A DNA stretch of 64,000 bases from Ruegeria atlantica (GCF_013032005.1 NZ_WQBE01000003.1:290851-354850); one strand, 5' to 3'. Positions 37,127 through 46,110 are shown, numbered from the stretch's first letter. Translations and numbers: made by a program. Notes: generated by a model from the sequence alone, not told the origin.

Positions 37127-38500
37127 ATGAAGCCTGCCTTTGAAAAGTTGCCAGAACGGCTGTTCCGGGTTTGCCTGGTCTTTTCGGTTATCTGTGTGTC
37201 TGTTCTCTATGGGATGTTTGCGCAAAAGAAAAATTGGCCTCCGGCCCCGCAATTTCGGACGGCATATAATGTCCTGTTCGTCTATGAAGCTTTGTCACGC
37301 AAAGCCAGAGCATACCGTCAGCATCTTCAACCGTCACGCGGTCAAGGCGACGGCGTCATGGTAAACGAACACCCTGACCGCCAGGATACGATCCTGCTGA
37401 TGGGATATTTCGAAGGAGAGAACCAGGCGAGGCTTGTGAAGCGAGACGGCAGTGTGATCCGAAAGTGGACACTAGACTACTTTCAACATTACCCCGATGT
37501 TCAAGATCGTCCCTGTGCCCACCTTACAGCCCCTTTGTTGACAGATGTGCACGGCGCGTTGCTAACGCCAAAGGGTGAGCTTGTGTTCAACTACGAGTAT
37601 TGCGGAACGGTCAAGTTGGATCAGTGTTCCAATCTACTCTGGCGGTTGGATGAAAAAACTCATCATTCGATGGTTGCATCGGAAACAGGCGGGTACCTGA
37701 CGCTTGGCCGCAATGTTTGGAATGCGGCCGAGGTTGTTGACCGTTTTCCGCCGTTTTCGACACCGGCGACAAACGATTTGATATGGGAAGACGTGGTCTT
37801 GAGGCTTGATGACAATGGCCAGGTACTAGAAAGGGTATCGATCCCAGGCATGATCATGGACAGCGGTCTGACAGCGTTGCTGACAGCAAACAATGAAGAG
37901 ATCACATCCGCAAAAGTGGTTCGGAACGAGCTGCTTCATTCAAACAAGATTGATGAACTCCCCTCTGAACTGGCGGAACAGTTTCCAATTTTCAATGCCG
38001 GTGACTGGGTTATTTCGATGCGAGGGCTGAACCTTGTCATCGTAGTTGACCCTGCCTCACGGGTGGTGAAATGGCACCAGACCGGTCCATGGATTCGTCA
38101 GCACGACCCAGAGTTTCGCCCTGACGGTAAAATTTCGATATTCAACAATAATGCTTATCTGACCTCATACGACAAGCACAAGAAGACAAGGTTGGCTGCG
38201 CCTCGAGATACGAACATTGTGATTATTGACCCGGTCACACGAGAGACCGAAGTTGTCTTCGGCAACAAGCCCGGTCAGGAAATGTTATCGGTCATTCGGG
38301 GACAACATGAAGTTTTGGAGGACGGCGGGCTTCTGATCACGGAGTTCGACGCGGGCCGAGTGCTAGAAGTGGACGGCGCCGGAAACGTGACCTGGGAATA
38401 TATTAATAAATACGATGCTGAATTTGTGGGTGAGATCACCAATGCAAAACTCTACCCATTGAGTTATTTTGAAACTGATTGGAAGGAATGCATGCAATGA
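37127..38500 (+). CDS. Membrane-anchored arylsulfotransferase-family-like protein (paralog 2)
   Basis: 457 residues from ATG 37127 (the frame is open to 37082, but upstream residues do not look like a signal anchor). N-terminal membrane segment ~12-32 (VCLVFSVICVSVLYGMF), then a periplasmic propeller-like domain matching paralog 1: THHSMVASETGGYL, FNAGDWVISMRGLNLVIVVD, IRQHDPEFRPDGKISIFNNN, DGGLLITEFDAGRVLEVD, GNVTWEYI. The stop overlaps the start of a small membrane protein (ATGA), followed in the same way by a sulfotransferase, so the three form one operon. A joint role in sulfation is the natural inference. Confidence 0.74.
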   Translation: MKPAFEKLPERLFRVCLVFSVICVSVLYGMFAQKKNWPPAPQFRTAYNVLFVYEALSRKARAYRQHLQPSRGQGDGVMVNEHPDRQDTILLMGYFEGENQARLVKRDGSVIRKWTLDYFQHYPDVQDRPCAHLTAPLLTDVHGALLTPKGELVFNYEYCGTVKLDQCSNLLWRLDEKTHHSMVASETGGYLTLGRNVWNAAEVVDRFPPFSTPATNDLIWEDVVLRLDDNGQVLERVSIPGMIMDSGLTALLTANNEEITSAKVVRNELLHSNKIDELPSELAEQFPIFNAGDWVISMRGLNLVIVVDPASRVVKWHQTGPWIRQHDPEFRPDGKISIFNNNAYLTSYDKHKKTRLAAPRDTNIVIIDPVTRETEVVFGNKPGQEMLSVIRGQHEVLEDGGLLITEFDAGRVLEVDGAGNVTWEYINKYDAEFVGEITNAKLYPLSYFETDWKECMQ

Positions 38501-38760
38501 AATGGTTCAGGAGAATCTGGGTAGGAGAACGTCTGATCCCGCTTTGTCTTACCGGAGCGCTGTCTTTTCTGATTCAGGCAAGCCCGGCTCACGCCTATAT
38601 CGGGCCCGGTGCCGGGTTAGGCGCGGTCGCGGTCACGATTGCTGTGGTGCTGGGCGGCCTCTTTCTTATTGTCGGGCTCGTCTGGTTTCCGTTGAAGAGA
38701 TTGCTCCGCGGCAAGAAAGTCGCGGCTGAAGCAGGTAAAGAGACCGACGCGGCGCAATGA
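38497..38760 (+). CDS. Small membrane protein with AYIGPGAG motif
   Basis: 87 residues from ATG 38497, with GGAAGGA 9 bases upstream; an ATG at 38488 is too close to that site. It has a signal-peptide-like N-terminus (LCLTGALSFLIQASPAHA), the motif AYIGPGAGLG immediately after the cleavage region, one membrane helix (AVTIAVVLGGLFLIVGLVWF) and a basic cytoplasmic end. It is locked between the ASST-like gene and the sulfotransferase by ATGA overlaps on both sides. I do not know its biochemical role; an assembly or anchoring subunit is plausible. Confidence 0.75.
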   Translation: MKWFRRIWVGERLIPLCLTGALSFLIQASPAHAYIGPGAGLGAVAVTIAVVLGGLFLIVGLVWFPLKRLLRGKKVAAEAGKETDAAQ

Positions 38761-40250
38761 TACAGGCTGTTGCCGTTTCGCTTTTGGCGGTGGCGGGGTT
38801 CATTCTTGCTTTGTGGTGGACGAATATCGCGGATATTGCCCGCGGGATTGTTGGTGCAAGCATGGCGGGTGTGGCCGCCCTGTTTGACAACCAGTTGTCT
38901 GACGATGCCAAAGAAGTTGCAGCGCGGCGGGCAGGGGGTCAGTTAATTTTAGGGGGATTAAACCTGGCAGGGCGCATTGTTGTGGCGTTGGCTGCGGCGG
39001 GCCTTCCCATCTTGCTGGCGGATTTTGTGGGCCTGGTGCCCGGCAGCGCGGTTCTGGATGTCATGCTGCGGTTGGATTACATCGTCATCGTTTCCATCCT
39101 GGCCTTTGCAACGGTGAAGATCGTCAACCGTCTGCGTCGTACCGATGCAGCGGCAGAGAATAGCGGCCCCCAATATTCGCCTGTGGATCAGTTCGTTCAC
39201 AACTTAGCCTTTTCCGGCCCCGGGGTTCAGAAAATGGCCGCACGGGCCGAGGCGCGCCTGATACCGCGCCCTCCGATGCCTGACGTTTCGCAACCCATTT
39301 TTGTGACGTCCCTGGCGCGTGGTGGCACCACAGCGGTTCTCAACGCCCTTCATGATGCACCCGAAGTGGCGACTCACACGTATCGGGATATGCCTTTTGT
39401 TACGGCACCTGTGCTGTGGAACAAGCTGGCCGGCGGCAAGAGACGCGGGGTGCGCAGACGGCAGCGTGCCCACGGCGACGGAATGGAGATCGACCTTGAA
39501 AGCGCAGAAGCGTTTGAGGAAGTGATCTGGAGAATGTTCTGGCCAGAGAGGTACAAGGAAGCCTCAATCCCGCTGTGGCAGGCCGGGGATACAAATGAAC
39601 AGGCCGACCGGTTTCTACAAAACCACATGAGCAGCATTATCCGGGCGCGCAATCTTCAGGCCGGGCCGCAGAGCGTTGAGAAGACACGCTATTGTTCAAA
39701 GAACAATGCCAACATTGCCCGGATTCCCTATCTGCTGAAATCCTTTCCTGATTGCAGGATCGTGGTTCCCGTAAGACGTCCTGAAAGCCATGCTGAGTCC
39801 CTACTGCGGCAACACAATAACTTTAGCAAGCTGCAAACCCAGGACAATTTTGTGACCCGCTACATGGCCGATATTGGTCATTTCGAGTTCGGCAATCTGC
39901 ATAAGCCCTTTTTGTTTTCCGGAATGGAACCGACGCAAAAGGACACCCACACACCTGATTACTGGCTGCAATACTGGACTTGCGCCTTTCGGGAACTGCT
40001 TGAGTACAAGGATAGGTGTATCTTTCTTCTGCAGGACGATTTGCGCGCATCGCCTCAGGCGACGATGGAGGGGTTGTATGACACCCTTGAGCTTTCGTCT
40101 GATGGCCAGAGTTTCGAACAGTATTTTCATTCGAAGCCTGACGTGGCTGCCGCAGAACATTTCGACCCCATCTGCCTGCAGGCCGCGCAAGATGTCTATG
40201 AGGCATTGGAAGAATGCGCCCATCGGAACCTGCTGCGAAACGTGATTTGA
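38757..40250 (+). CDS. Membrane-bound sulfotransferase-like protein
   Basis: 497 residues. The N-terminal ~135 residues hold three or so membrane helices (AVSLLAVAGFILALWW; IVVALAAAGLPILLADFV; DYIVIVSILAFATVKIV). The cytoplasmic remainder resembles PAPS sulfotransferases: IFVTSLARGGTTAVLNAL matches the 5'-phosphosulfate loop, and IVVPVRRPESHAESLLRQH matches the 3'-phosphate region. The membrane-helix fusion is unusual for this fold and suggests action on a membrane-linked intermediate. It starts in the stop codon of the small AYIGPGAG protein. Substrate unknown; a lipid-linked glycan is an inference. Confidence 0.75.
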   Translation: MIQAVAVSLLAVAGFILALWWTNIADIARGIVGASMAGVAALFDNQLSDDAKEVAARRAGGQLILGGLNLAGRIVVALAAAGLPILLADFVGLVPGSAVLDVMLRLDYIVIVSILAFATVKIVNRLRRTDAAAENSGPQYSPVDQFVHNLAFSGPGVQKMAARAEARLIPRPPMPDVSQPIFVTSLARGGTTAVLNALHDAPEVATHTYRDMPFVTAPVLWNKLAGGKRRGVRRRQRAHGDGMEIDLESAEAFEEVIWRMFWPERYKEASIPLWQAGDTNEQADRFLQNHMSSIIRARNLQAGPQSVEKTRYCSKNNANIARIPYLLKSFPDCRIVVPVRRPESHAESLLRQHNNFSKLQTQDNFVTRYMADIGHFEFGNLHKPFLFSGMEPTQKDTHTPDYWLQYWTCAFRELLEYKDRCIFLLQDDLRASPQATMEGLYDTLELSSDGQSFEQYFHSKPDVAAAEHFDPICLQAAQDVYEALEECAHRNLLRNVI

Positions 40251-40476
40251 GACTGGTACGAATAGAACTACAAGTTTTGAGAACAAGTTCCTGCTGACCT
40301 GCTTCAAGCGGAAAAAGTCATACATTCAATCGCCGAGAGCATTTTTGTTCCAGGCAGCGTGTGTCGCGCTAACCTTCACATTTTTTGCCCTCAATATGAA
40401 CTGGCAATGAACATCGCGTTGTACGTGAGTTCAAGCAAAATGGCCTTTAATTGCTGCGTTAAGTTCGGGATTGGTA
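40251..40476. other. Intergenic region before the third arylsulfotransferase-like gene
   Basis: 226 bases without a gene. No clear terminator hairpin is seen after the sulfotransferase; the stretch is more AT-rich than the operon upstream (by eye). Confidence 0.4.
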
Positions 40477-41946
40477 ATGCAAATGAAGTTAGTACGATTT
40501 TTGGAGAAACATCTCTCCGCGGTGTTGTTTGGGCTTTCGATTTTGAGCGGAGCGTATATCTACGGAGTAGTCAGCTACAAATATGAATGGTTTCCTGTTC
40601 CAATTCTGCAAAAAGCCAAAGCAGGATACGAGGCTTGGCGAAAACTTGAAGCCAAAGAAGAAATTTTCGGAAAGGTGGAATATGTAGCAGTCCCAAAGGA
40701 AGATCTGACAACCTGGCTTGTTGAACCTAGGGACTACGACGATTTGTTGCTGATTACAGGTGGGTTCGAGGAACAGCCCGAACTCTGTCCGGAGGTCGGT
40801 TGCATCGCCTGGATAATGGATCGCCAGGGGAACGTATACCACACTTGGAGCGTGTCGAGAGCAGACCTTTTTGATGGGCAAGAATTTGAAGGCTTCAGCG
40901 GACAACCCGGAAGAGACAATGTGAATGTGTTGGGAGTTGACCTAGACGACAACGGTGATCTGGTTGTTACGTTTCAGGCCAAAAACATGTTCCCTTACCA
41001 TATTGGTTCGATGCGAATTGATCGGAACAGCAAAATTCTCTGGTCTTTTATTAATCACGCACATCACTGGCCTTATGTTGCGGACAACGGCGAGGCCCTT
41101 TTACCTTGGGCTCAACTTGAGCAGCCTCCGGAACAGTATATTGGACCCACTCGGATCGAAACCAATTGTTCAATACTTGGAGCGGTTTACGAGGAGGGTT
41201 TCCAAATCTTCGATCGGGCTGGGGAGAGAATACGTGCGGTACGGTTTGAAGATCTTTTTGTACAAAATGGGCTGATGGGGCTAGCGTACTCAGTGCGCGA
41301 AGGGTGTGACCCTTATCACATCAATGGGGTTGTGGAGATAAATGAAGCAACCGCTGCTAAGATTGAGGGGGCAGAGGCGGGCGATATTGCTATGTCACTA
41401 CGATCCTCGAGCTCACTAATTGTTGTCGATCGGCACGATGATACTATTCATCGTGTCATAATGGGGCCAATGGTTGCTCAGCATTCGCCAGTCGTCACAG
41501 AGCGCGGCACTTTCGTACTGTTCGACAATCTTGGTGGTCTCGCGTCGCAAGGTGGATCTCGTATACTCGAAATAGACCCTGTATCTGGTTTGGGCACATC
41601 CCTTTTCCCATTGGCTGGTGATACAGAACACTATCTGTTCTCAGAAGAGCAGGGCTTAGTAAGATTAAGCGAGAACAACGAACGGGCGCTCGTATCGGTT
41701 TCCGAAACTGGCCAGGTTTTAGAAGTTGACTTATTGGAAGGCAGACCAATTTGGGAATACCTTAATCAAACTAGTCTCTCAGCGTTCCAACGTCGCATTG
41801 GCCAAGTCACAGATGTCAATTACGCCTTAATGGAAACTCTAGGTGCAGACTATGTGTCCCGGGATTTTGTGGAAACGGTGTTGGGTGGAACAGTGCCAAT
41901 TGGAGCAGTTCAGCCAAGAGCTAGCGATAGGAATCATAACCAATAA
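40477..41946 (+). CDS. Membrane-anchored arylsulfotransferase-family-like protein (paralog 3)
   Basis: 489 residues from ATG 40477 (ATG 40483 and TTG 40471 are also possible; no strong ribosome site). Signal anchor ~13-35, then a propeller-like domain in the order of the other two paralogs: GCIAWIMDRQGNVYHTW, GVDLDDNGDLVVTF, AEAGDIAMSLRSSSSLIVVD, RVIMGPMVAQHSPV, GTFVLFDNLGGLASQGGSR, GQVLEVDLLEGRPIWEYL. It is more divergent, and its base composition looks AT-richer than the flanking genes (by eye), hinting at separate acquisition. The last few codons overlap a transposase remnant, so its C-terminus may have been altered by an old insertion. Confidence 0.68.
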   Translation: MQMKLVRFLEKHLSAVLFGLSILSGAYIYGVVSYKYEWFPVPILQKAKAGYEAWRKLEAKEEIFGKVEYVAVPKEDLTTWLVEPRDYDDLLLITGGFEEQPELCPEVGCIAWIMDRQGNVYHTWSVSRADLFDGQEFEGFSGQPGRDNVNVLGVDLDDNGDLVVTFQAKNMFPYHIGSMRIDRNSKILWSFINHAHHWPYVADNGEALLPWAQLEQPPEQYIGPTRIETNCSILGAVYEEGFQIFDRAGERIRAVRFEDLFVQNGLMGLAYSVREGCDPYHINGVVEINEATAAKIEGAEAGDIAMSLRSSSSLIVVDRHDDTIHRVIMGPMVAQHSPVVTERGTFVLFDNLGGLASQGGSRILEIDPVSGLGTSLFPLAGDTEHYLFSEEQGLVRLSENNERALVSVSETGQVLEVDLLEGRPIWEYLNQTSLSAFQRRIGQVTDVNYALMETLGADYVSRDFVETVLGGTVPIGAVQPRASDRNHNQ

Positions 41947-42020
41947 TTGACGGTAGCATCGAACACGATGGTGGGTGGGAAGACCTTGGTTTGGCGGTCA
42001 TAGCGCGTCGCGTCCGTTAG
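41934..42020 (-). mobile_element. IS5-family transposase C-terminal remnant
   Basis: On the minus strand the codons leading to TGA at 41936-41934 read LTDATRYDRQTKVF, then IVFDATVNYWL. This fits the usual DDE transposase ending in IS5-type elements (ATRYD....F...I..A....W). Only the tail survives; no terminal inverted repeats or target duplication could be identified. It overlaps the end of the third ASST-like gene. From 42021 to 42228 nothing further is recognisable. Confidence 0.6.
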
Positions 42021-42228
42021 TTTCGTCGCTTCTCCGGCAAGGCCATCAACCCGTCGTAGCTTCTGTAAATTTCCATTGGCTTTTGTCGGTTGTTGTCCAT
42101 TTTCTGATCGCCGAAGTAGATCGGTTCAGATAAGGGGGCTCAGGTTCTCGATGGGCTATTTGCGCCTCGCTCAGTCAAAAAAGATCACCTTTCGATCCCT
42201 GGGCGCAGATTAAACAGATTGATGGAAA

Positions 42229-43266
42229 TCAATTTGAGCCAAACTTTAAGTCTGCTTGACCAAAAATTTGGTTCTCAACTATCGCACGGGCAAGCTTTTG
42301 ATGACCCGTTTCCGACAAATGCCCGTCCGGGAAAAGATAGTCCTCGGGCTCCAGTATGTCCGGCGTATGAAGGATCGTTAAGTCAGATACCTTTGCGCGC
42401 AAAAGGTCGAGGTCTGGTGAGGTCGAGAGGACTTCGGTGAAACGCCCCCCCCGACCGCCTGTGTTCACGTCGAATACAATCAGGTGCGGTGGGGTGGGGC
42501 CCCAATCCCAATTGGCCAAAACCTCGATCAACACATCGGGGCCACTCAGGTCTGCCATTTGCAGATCGTACTGCTCATCCTCGCCATCCTCGCCGCCAAT
42601 GAAACGCCAGCGAAGCTCATTAAGGAAGGCGGGCAAGTAATGCCCAAACCCTCCGCCTGTCCCTTCGTTTTCGGCGACGAGTTTGGCATAGGTTTCTTGC
42701 GACATAGCAGACAGCGTGCCGTCGTGAAGATAGCGTCGGTTTTCATAGCCGTCATTGTCGCTGTATTGGACAATCACTGTCTTCAGGTTGCTGCGGTCAA
42801 GTCGGTCCAGCGTCATAAGCTCTCGGACTGTGCCATAGGACGACACGCCGGTGTTCAGCGTTTTGCGCCCGGTTTCGGCCTCGATAACGTCGGCAAAGGT
42901 CATTCCTTGCCCGACACCCCAACCCATTGCCTGGCTATCGCCAAGAACCACGATTTCGGGCGCATCAAGAGACGCCTCATCATCGCGATATCCTGCCGAA
43001 TTTACGACAAGCTCGGTTGAAAAACCAGTGTTTTCGAAGGTGCAATTGCCTGGCTGCAACGTATAGCCCAGCTCAGGATCGTAGCGTGCGCATTCCGGAA
43101 GGTATTGAACATACGAGACATTCGCCCAGTAAATCTTTTGCGCAAGCCGGTCTACTGCACGGATGCCCGTCGGAGACTCCCGCGCGACAAGCCAGGCAAG
43201 CGTGGCTTCCAGACCAATCAGAAGAACCGCAAGGATCAAGGCATTTATAGCGACGACGCGCCACAT
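42229..43266 (-). CDS. Membrane-anchored SGNH/GDSL-type hydrolase
   Basis: 345 residues. N-terminal membrane anchor ~3-27 (VAINALILAVLLIGLEATLAWLV). Block I of the SGNH fold is VVLGDSQAMGWGVG (nucleophile Ser in GDSQ). A block resembling the glycine loop is LNTGVSSYGT, the Asn block is QYSDNDGYENRR, and the catalytic Asp/His pair is in FPDGHLSETGH. It would be an acyl-esterase or acyltransferase working in the periplasm. The gene stands alone between the transposase remnant and the MBOAT operon, and is probably part of the surface-glycan acylation set. Confidence 0.85.
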   Translation of the reverse strand: MWRVVAINALILAVLLIGLEATLAWLVARESPTGIRAVDRLAQKIYWANVSYVQYLPECARYDPELGYTLQPGNCTFENTGFSTELVVNSAGYRDDEASLDAPEIVVLGDSQAMGWGVGQGMTFADVIEAETGRKTLNTGVSSYGTVRELMTLDRLDRSNLKTVIVQYSDNDGYENRRYLHDGTLSAMSQETYAKLVAENEGTGGGFGHYLPAFLNELRWRFIGGEDGEDEQYDLQMADLSGPDVLIEVLANWDWGPTPPHLIVFDVNTGGRGGRFTEVLSTSPDLDLLRAKVSDLTILHTPDILEPEDYLFPDGHLSETGHQKLARAIVENQIFGQADLKFGSN

Positions 43267-43698
43267 CCGGTTTCAGTCCAACCCACAGCTGATTTTGTTG
43301 TCTATTGCCTTCGACTGGTCCTGACCTTTAATCCACAACACGACAAACCCTTTAACAAAGTAACATTCCGCTCATAGCACAAAATGCCGCGTCAAGGGAA
43401 CGATGTTGTCTGCAACTCAGAATGCCAGCCGCGTTGGTCTGTGGCATTTTTTGTCCTTTTGGCCTCGTTCTTCATGCCTTTCATCTCTTCGCCTGAGAAT
43501 GAGACAATGATGCTTGATTGGAAACAACGTCAGGATTCCATTGACTTGCTCAAAAATGCTATGAAACTGACACATGGTGTACCAGTACACGGCCCGATCT
43601 GTGTTGAAACTATTTGGTTTCAGTATCTGATGTTTTCAGGGGCCGGCACGCGGGAAAGGGTGAAAAGTATTCGGTTTTGAGTATTAGTTCAGAGTGAA
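43267..43698. other. Promoter region upstream of the MBOAT operon
   Basis: 432 bases between divergent genes. A 98-codon open frame (43384-43680) has one hydrophobic stretch but no ribosome site or recognisable family, so I do not call it. Expected to contain promoters in both directions. Confidence 0.4.
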
Positions 43699-44901
43699 AT
43701 GTTCATAGATTTGCTATCTTGGGAATTCCTGCTGTTTTCGGCGTTTGCCATAATCTTGGTTGCGTCTTCGACAGGGCCTGTGCGGACGGTCGGCTTTCTT
43801 GGCGCCAATATCGCCTTCATTTTTGCGCTTCTCGGTCCAATCGGTTTGGCTTCAACTTTGTTCTTTTCAGGTTTGGGGTGGGGGCTGACCCGGGTGCATC
43901 TGACGGCGTCCAGATGGGCGGCAATTCTGTCGGCAACTTTGCTGGTCCTCGTTTTTATCTACATGCTGGACTATGAATTCCTGGGATTGTTCCTGCCGGA
44001 CGCAGCACGCCTGTCATTCCTGCAAACAGTTGGTTTGAGCTTTCTGTTGTTTCGTATCTTGCATGTCATGATTGATGCCCGGTCGGGTGTCATCGACCGC
44101 ATTGATCCCGCTGTTTATCCCAACTATCTCTTGGCGTTTTCCACGTTCATGATGGGTCCGATCCAACGATATCAGGATTTTCGCGACCAATGGGCAGATC
44201 GTACTCAAGCCATCGAGATGACGTATGAAGCTCATCTTGATGCCGGGCTGAGAATTCTCTGGGGGCTTGTCAAAGTATACGTCATTGGAACATTCATCTT
44301 CCGTTTTGCGCTACAGCCCAATACCGATGTCCTTGCGCTGAGTTTGGGTGAATTCTGGCTTCAGTTGGTGGCTTTCTACTTTTTTCTTTATATGAATTTT
44401 TCCGGCTACTGCGACGTCGTGATCGGTATCGGCAGTCTGATGGGCATTCGCCCGCCAGAGAATTTCAACAACCCGTATTTTGCTCAGAACATTGCGGATT
44501 TCTGGCTCCGCCAGCACAGATCTCTCACGTTGTGGTTAACGGACTACGTGTTCAACCCGGTGTATAAAAAGGCCCTCAGTTCCAGTTCTTTTGCCAGTCT
44601 GCCGCTGGCCGCCGGGATCATTGCGGCCATGCTGACCATGCTTGTTTCTGGCCTTTGGCACGGCACCACAATCGGGTTTTTGATCTTTGGTCTCGTGCAT
44701 GGGACGTGGCTCGCGATTTATCGGATATGGGATCACGTTTTGGTGGCGCGCCTTGGGAAAAAACGGCTGCGAAAGATCAGGGCAAGCTGGCCCGGACGGG
44801 TAGTCGGAATGGCGATTACCTTGCACGCGGCTGCCTTTGCGTTCCTGTTCTTCCAGTTGGACACACCAAGCGTCGTTGCGCTTTTGAAAGGTCTTTTGTG
44901 A
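43699..44901 (+). CDS. MBOAT-family membrane O-acyltransferase (AlgI/DltB type)
   Basis: 400 residues with about nine membrane helices. MBOAT hallmarks: YMNFSGYCDVVIGIGSLMGI, the amphipathic FNNPYFAQNIADFWLRQHRSL segment, and the catalytic His321 in VSGLWHG. Family members move an acyl group across the inner membrane onto a periplasmic polymer. At 400 residues it is shorter than typical AlgI (~500). It overlaps a tiny membrane protein gene by one base, followed by an SGNH-like gene, an FkbH-like gene and an ACP. The acyl group could therefore be a three-carbon glyceryl- or lactyl-type unit loaded on that ACP (inference). Confidence 0.9.
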   Translation: MFIDLLSWEFLLFSAFAIILVASSTGPVRTVGFLGANIAFIFALLGPIGLASTLFFSGLGWGLTRVHLTASRWAAILSATLLVLVFIYMLDYEFLGLFLPDAARLSFLQTVGLSFLLFRILHVMIDARSGVIDRIDPAVYPNYLLAFSTFMMGPIQRYQDFRDQWADRTQAIEMTYEAHLDAGLRILWGLVKVYVIGTFIFRFALQPNTDVLALSLGEFWLQLVAFYFFLYMNFSGYCDVVIGIGSLMGIRPPENFNNPYFAQNIADFWLRQHRSLTLWLTDYVFNPVYKKALSSSSFASLPLAAGIIAAMLTMLVSGLWHGTTIGFLIFGLVHGTWLAIYRIWDHVLVARLGKKRLRKIRASWPGRVVGMAITLHAAAFAFLFFQLDTPSVVALLKGLL

Positions 44902-45029
44902 TGTGGTCGGCCCTTTTCCCCAATCGGTCTGTTCGGATGACCATGAAGATTCTCGTCGCAGCCGGGCTTGTTGGTATTCTTTTTGTTTTCTCCGCGACGG
45001 AGGTCGACTTTGTCTACACGGGTTTCTAG
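44901..45029 (+). CDS. Small single-pass membrane protein of the MBOAT operon
   Basis: 42 residues. Start ATG 44901 overlaps the MBOAT stop (TGATG) and it ends at 45029, 20 bases inside the next gene. One hydrophobic helix (MKILVAAGLVGILFVFSATEV) with a basic N-terminal side. The tight overlaps on both ends argue it is real, although it is below most annotation limits. Small membrane partners are common beside MBOAT acyltransferases (for example DltX with DltB), which makes a similar accessory role plausible. No homology can be claimed. Confidence 0.6.
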   Translation: MWSALFPNRSVRMTMKILVAAGLVGILFVFSATEVDFVYTGF

Positions 45030-46110
45030 GAAACTGCGCCTTTCGCTCGCGGCCCTTGGGACAATTGGGGTCGTCGTTGTGTTGGTCTTTTCGGCGCTGA
45101 CATGGCTGGCCATCAGCGCCGAGCGCAGCTTTTTCATGTTCCCATATAAACAGGAAAGCTGGTACCGCTTTCTGCTGCCGTCGCAATTTGTGGTCCAGGA
45201 CAAACCCGTCATCATGTTGGCTGGCCCCTCTACAGTACGCGAGAACCTGCGATGGGAGCAGGTGCAGGAGGCGTTTCCCGATTATCACATCTATCAGGGG
45301 GGGATCAGTCTGGGCACGATTGAAGACGTGACAATCTCGCTAAAACTGATCGAGGCAGCATACGGTGAAGACGCGTTGCCGGATTATGTCGTCCTTGGCC
45401 TCGGGCCCCGTTTCATTGCCAACCTGCCGCCCGATCGGCCTTTCAAATCAATTGTTGATACCTACAGCCCCTGGTTCGTGACAACTGGTCCAAACGGGGT
45501 TGAGCTGCATAAAAAATCGCTATTTGGCGCTGCGCGGGCCAAAATCCGCTTTGTCGGAAAGCAGCCCGAGCGTTTCAGGTCTGCGCTGCGTGCTTGGGCT
45601 GCCTATTGGGGTCGCGAGTTCGAAGAATGGCCCATTGGCGAGTCTGTCTTGCGCCAAACCGGGTTGCTGAATATGTGGCAATCGCAGGTCGAAAGGCAGG
45701 GAAGGCTTGTATCACCTTACAAATTTGCCAGAAGCGCTGGCCTGAACGAAGCGGATCTTGCTAATTTTATGTCAGGCGGCTGGTGGGAGTCCGTTTTCGA
45801 TTGGGATGCGCGCAAGAATAGCGGCGCTGCAGCTGAACGTCTGCGCCAGCTTATGGAGTTCCTTGATGCACATGGCATAGGCGTCGCAGTCGTAAATATG
45901 CCCGAGCGGTCATATTCCCGCGACCGATTTACTTTCGAGTATGACGACTATCTCGGAGCGATCCACGACGGCATTGGTCAAGCACCGTTTCTCGATCTAA
46001 GTGTTTTTGCGCACGATAGTGAATTTTTCGATGCTGAACACACCATACCAGAAGGGTCACAGCGTTTGACGGCCCACGTAACAGCTTGGATTCAGTCATT
46101 ATTGAATTAA
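45010..46110 (+). CDS. Periplasmic SGNH/AlgX-like protein with membrane anchor
   Basis: 366 residues if started at TTG 45010, which has GGAGG (44999-45003) 6 bases upstream; no better ATG exists before the membrane segment. Anchor ~12-33 (LAALGTIGVVVVLVFSALTWLA). It has an SGNH-like first block (VIMLAGPSTVRENL, with Ser in GPST rather than GDS) and later IGVAVVNMPERSYSR. Third gene of the MBOAT operon, analogous to AlgJ/AlgX or DltD partners that complete acyl transfer to the polymer. The non-canonical block I leaves catalytic activity uncertain. Confidence 0.72.
   Translation: MSTRVSRKLRLSLAALGTIGVVVVLVFSALTWLAISAERSFFMFPYKQESWYRFLLPSQFVVQDKPVIMLAGPSTVRENLRWEQVQEAFPDYHIYQGGISLGTIEDVTISLKLIEAAYGEDALPDYVVLGLGPRFIANLPPDRPFKSIVDTYSPWFVTTGPNGVELHKKSLFGAARAKIRFVGKQPERFRSALRAWAAYWGREFEEWPIGESVLRQTGLLNMWQSQVERQGRLVSPYKFARSAGLNEADLANFMSGGWWESVFDWDARKNSGAAAERLRQLMEFLDAHGIGVAVVNMPERSYSRDRFTFEYDDYLGAIHDGIGQAPFLDLSVFAHDSEFFDAEHTIPEGSQRLTAHVTAWIQSLLN

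Noticed and set aside
43384..43680. 98-residue protein with one hydrophobic stretch upstream of MBOAT
   Set aside because: No ribosome site or recognisable family; more likely part of the promoter region.
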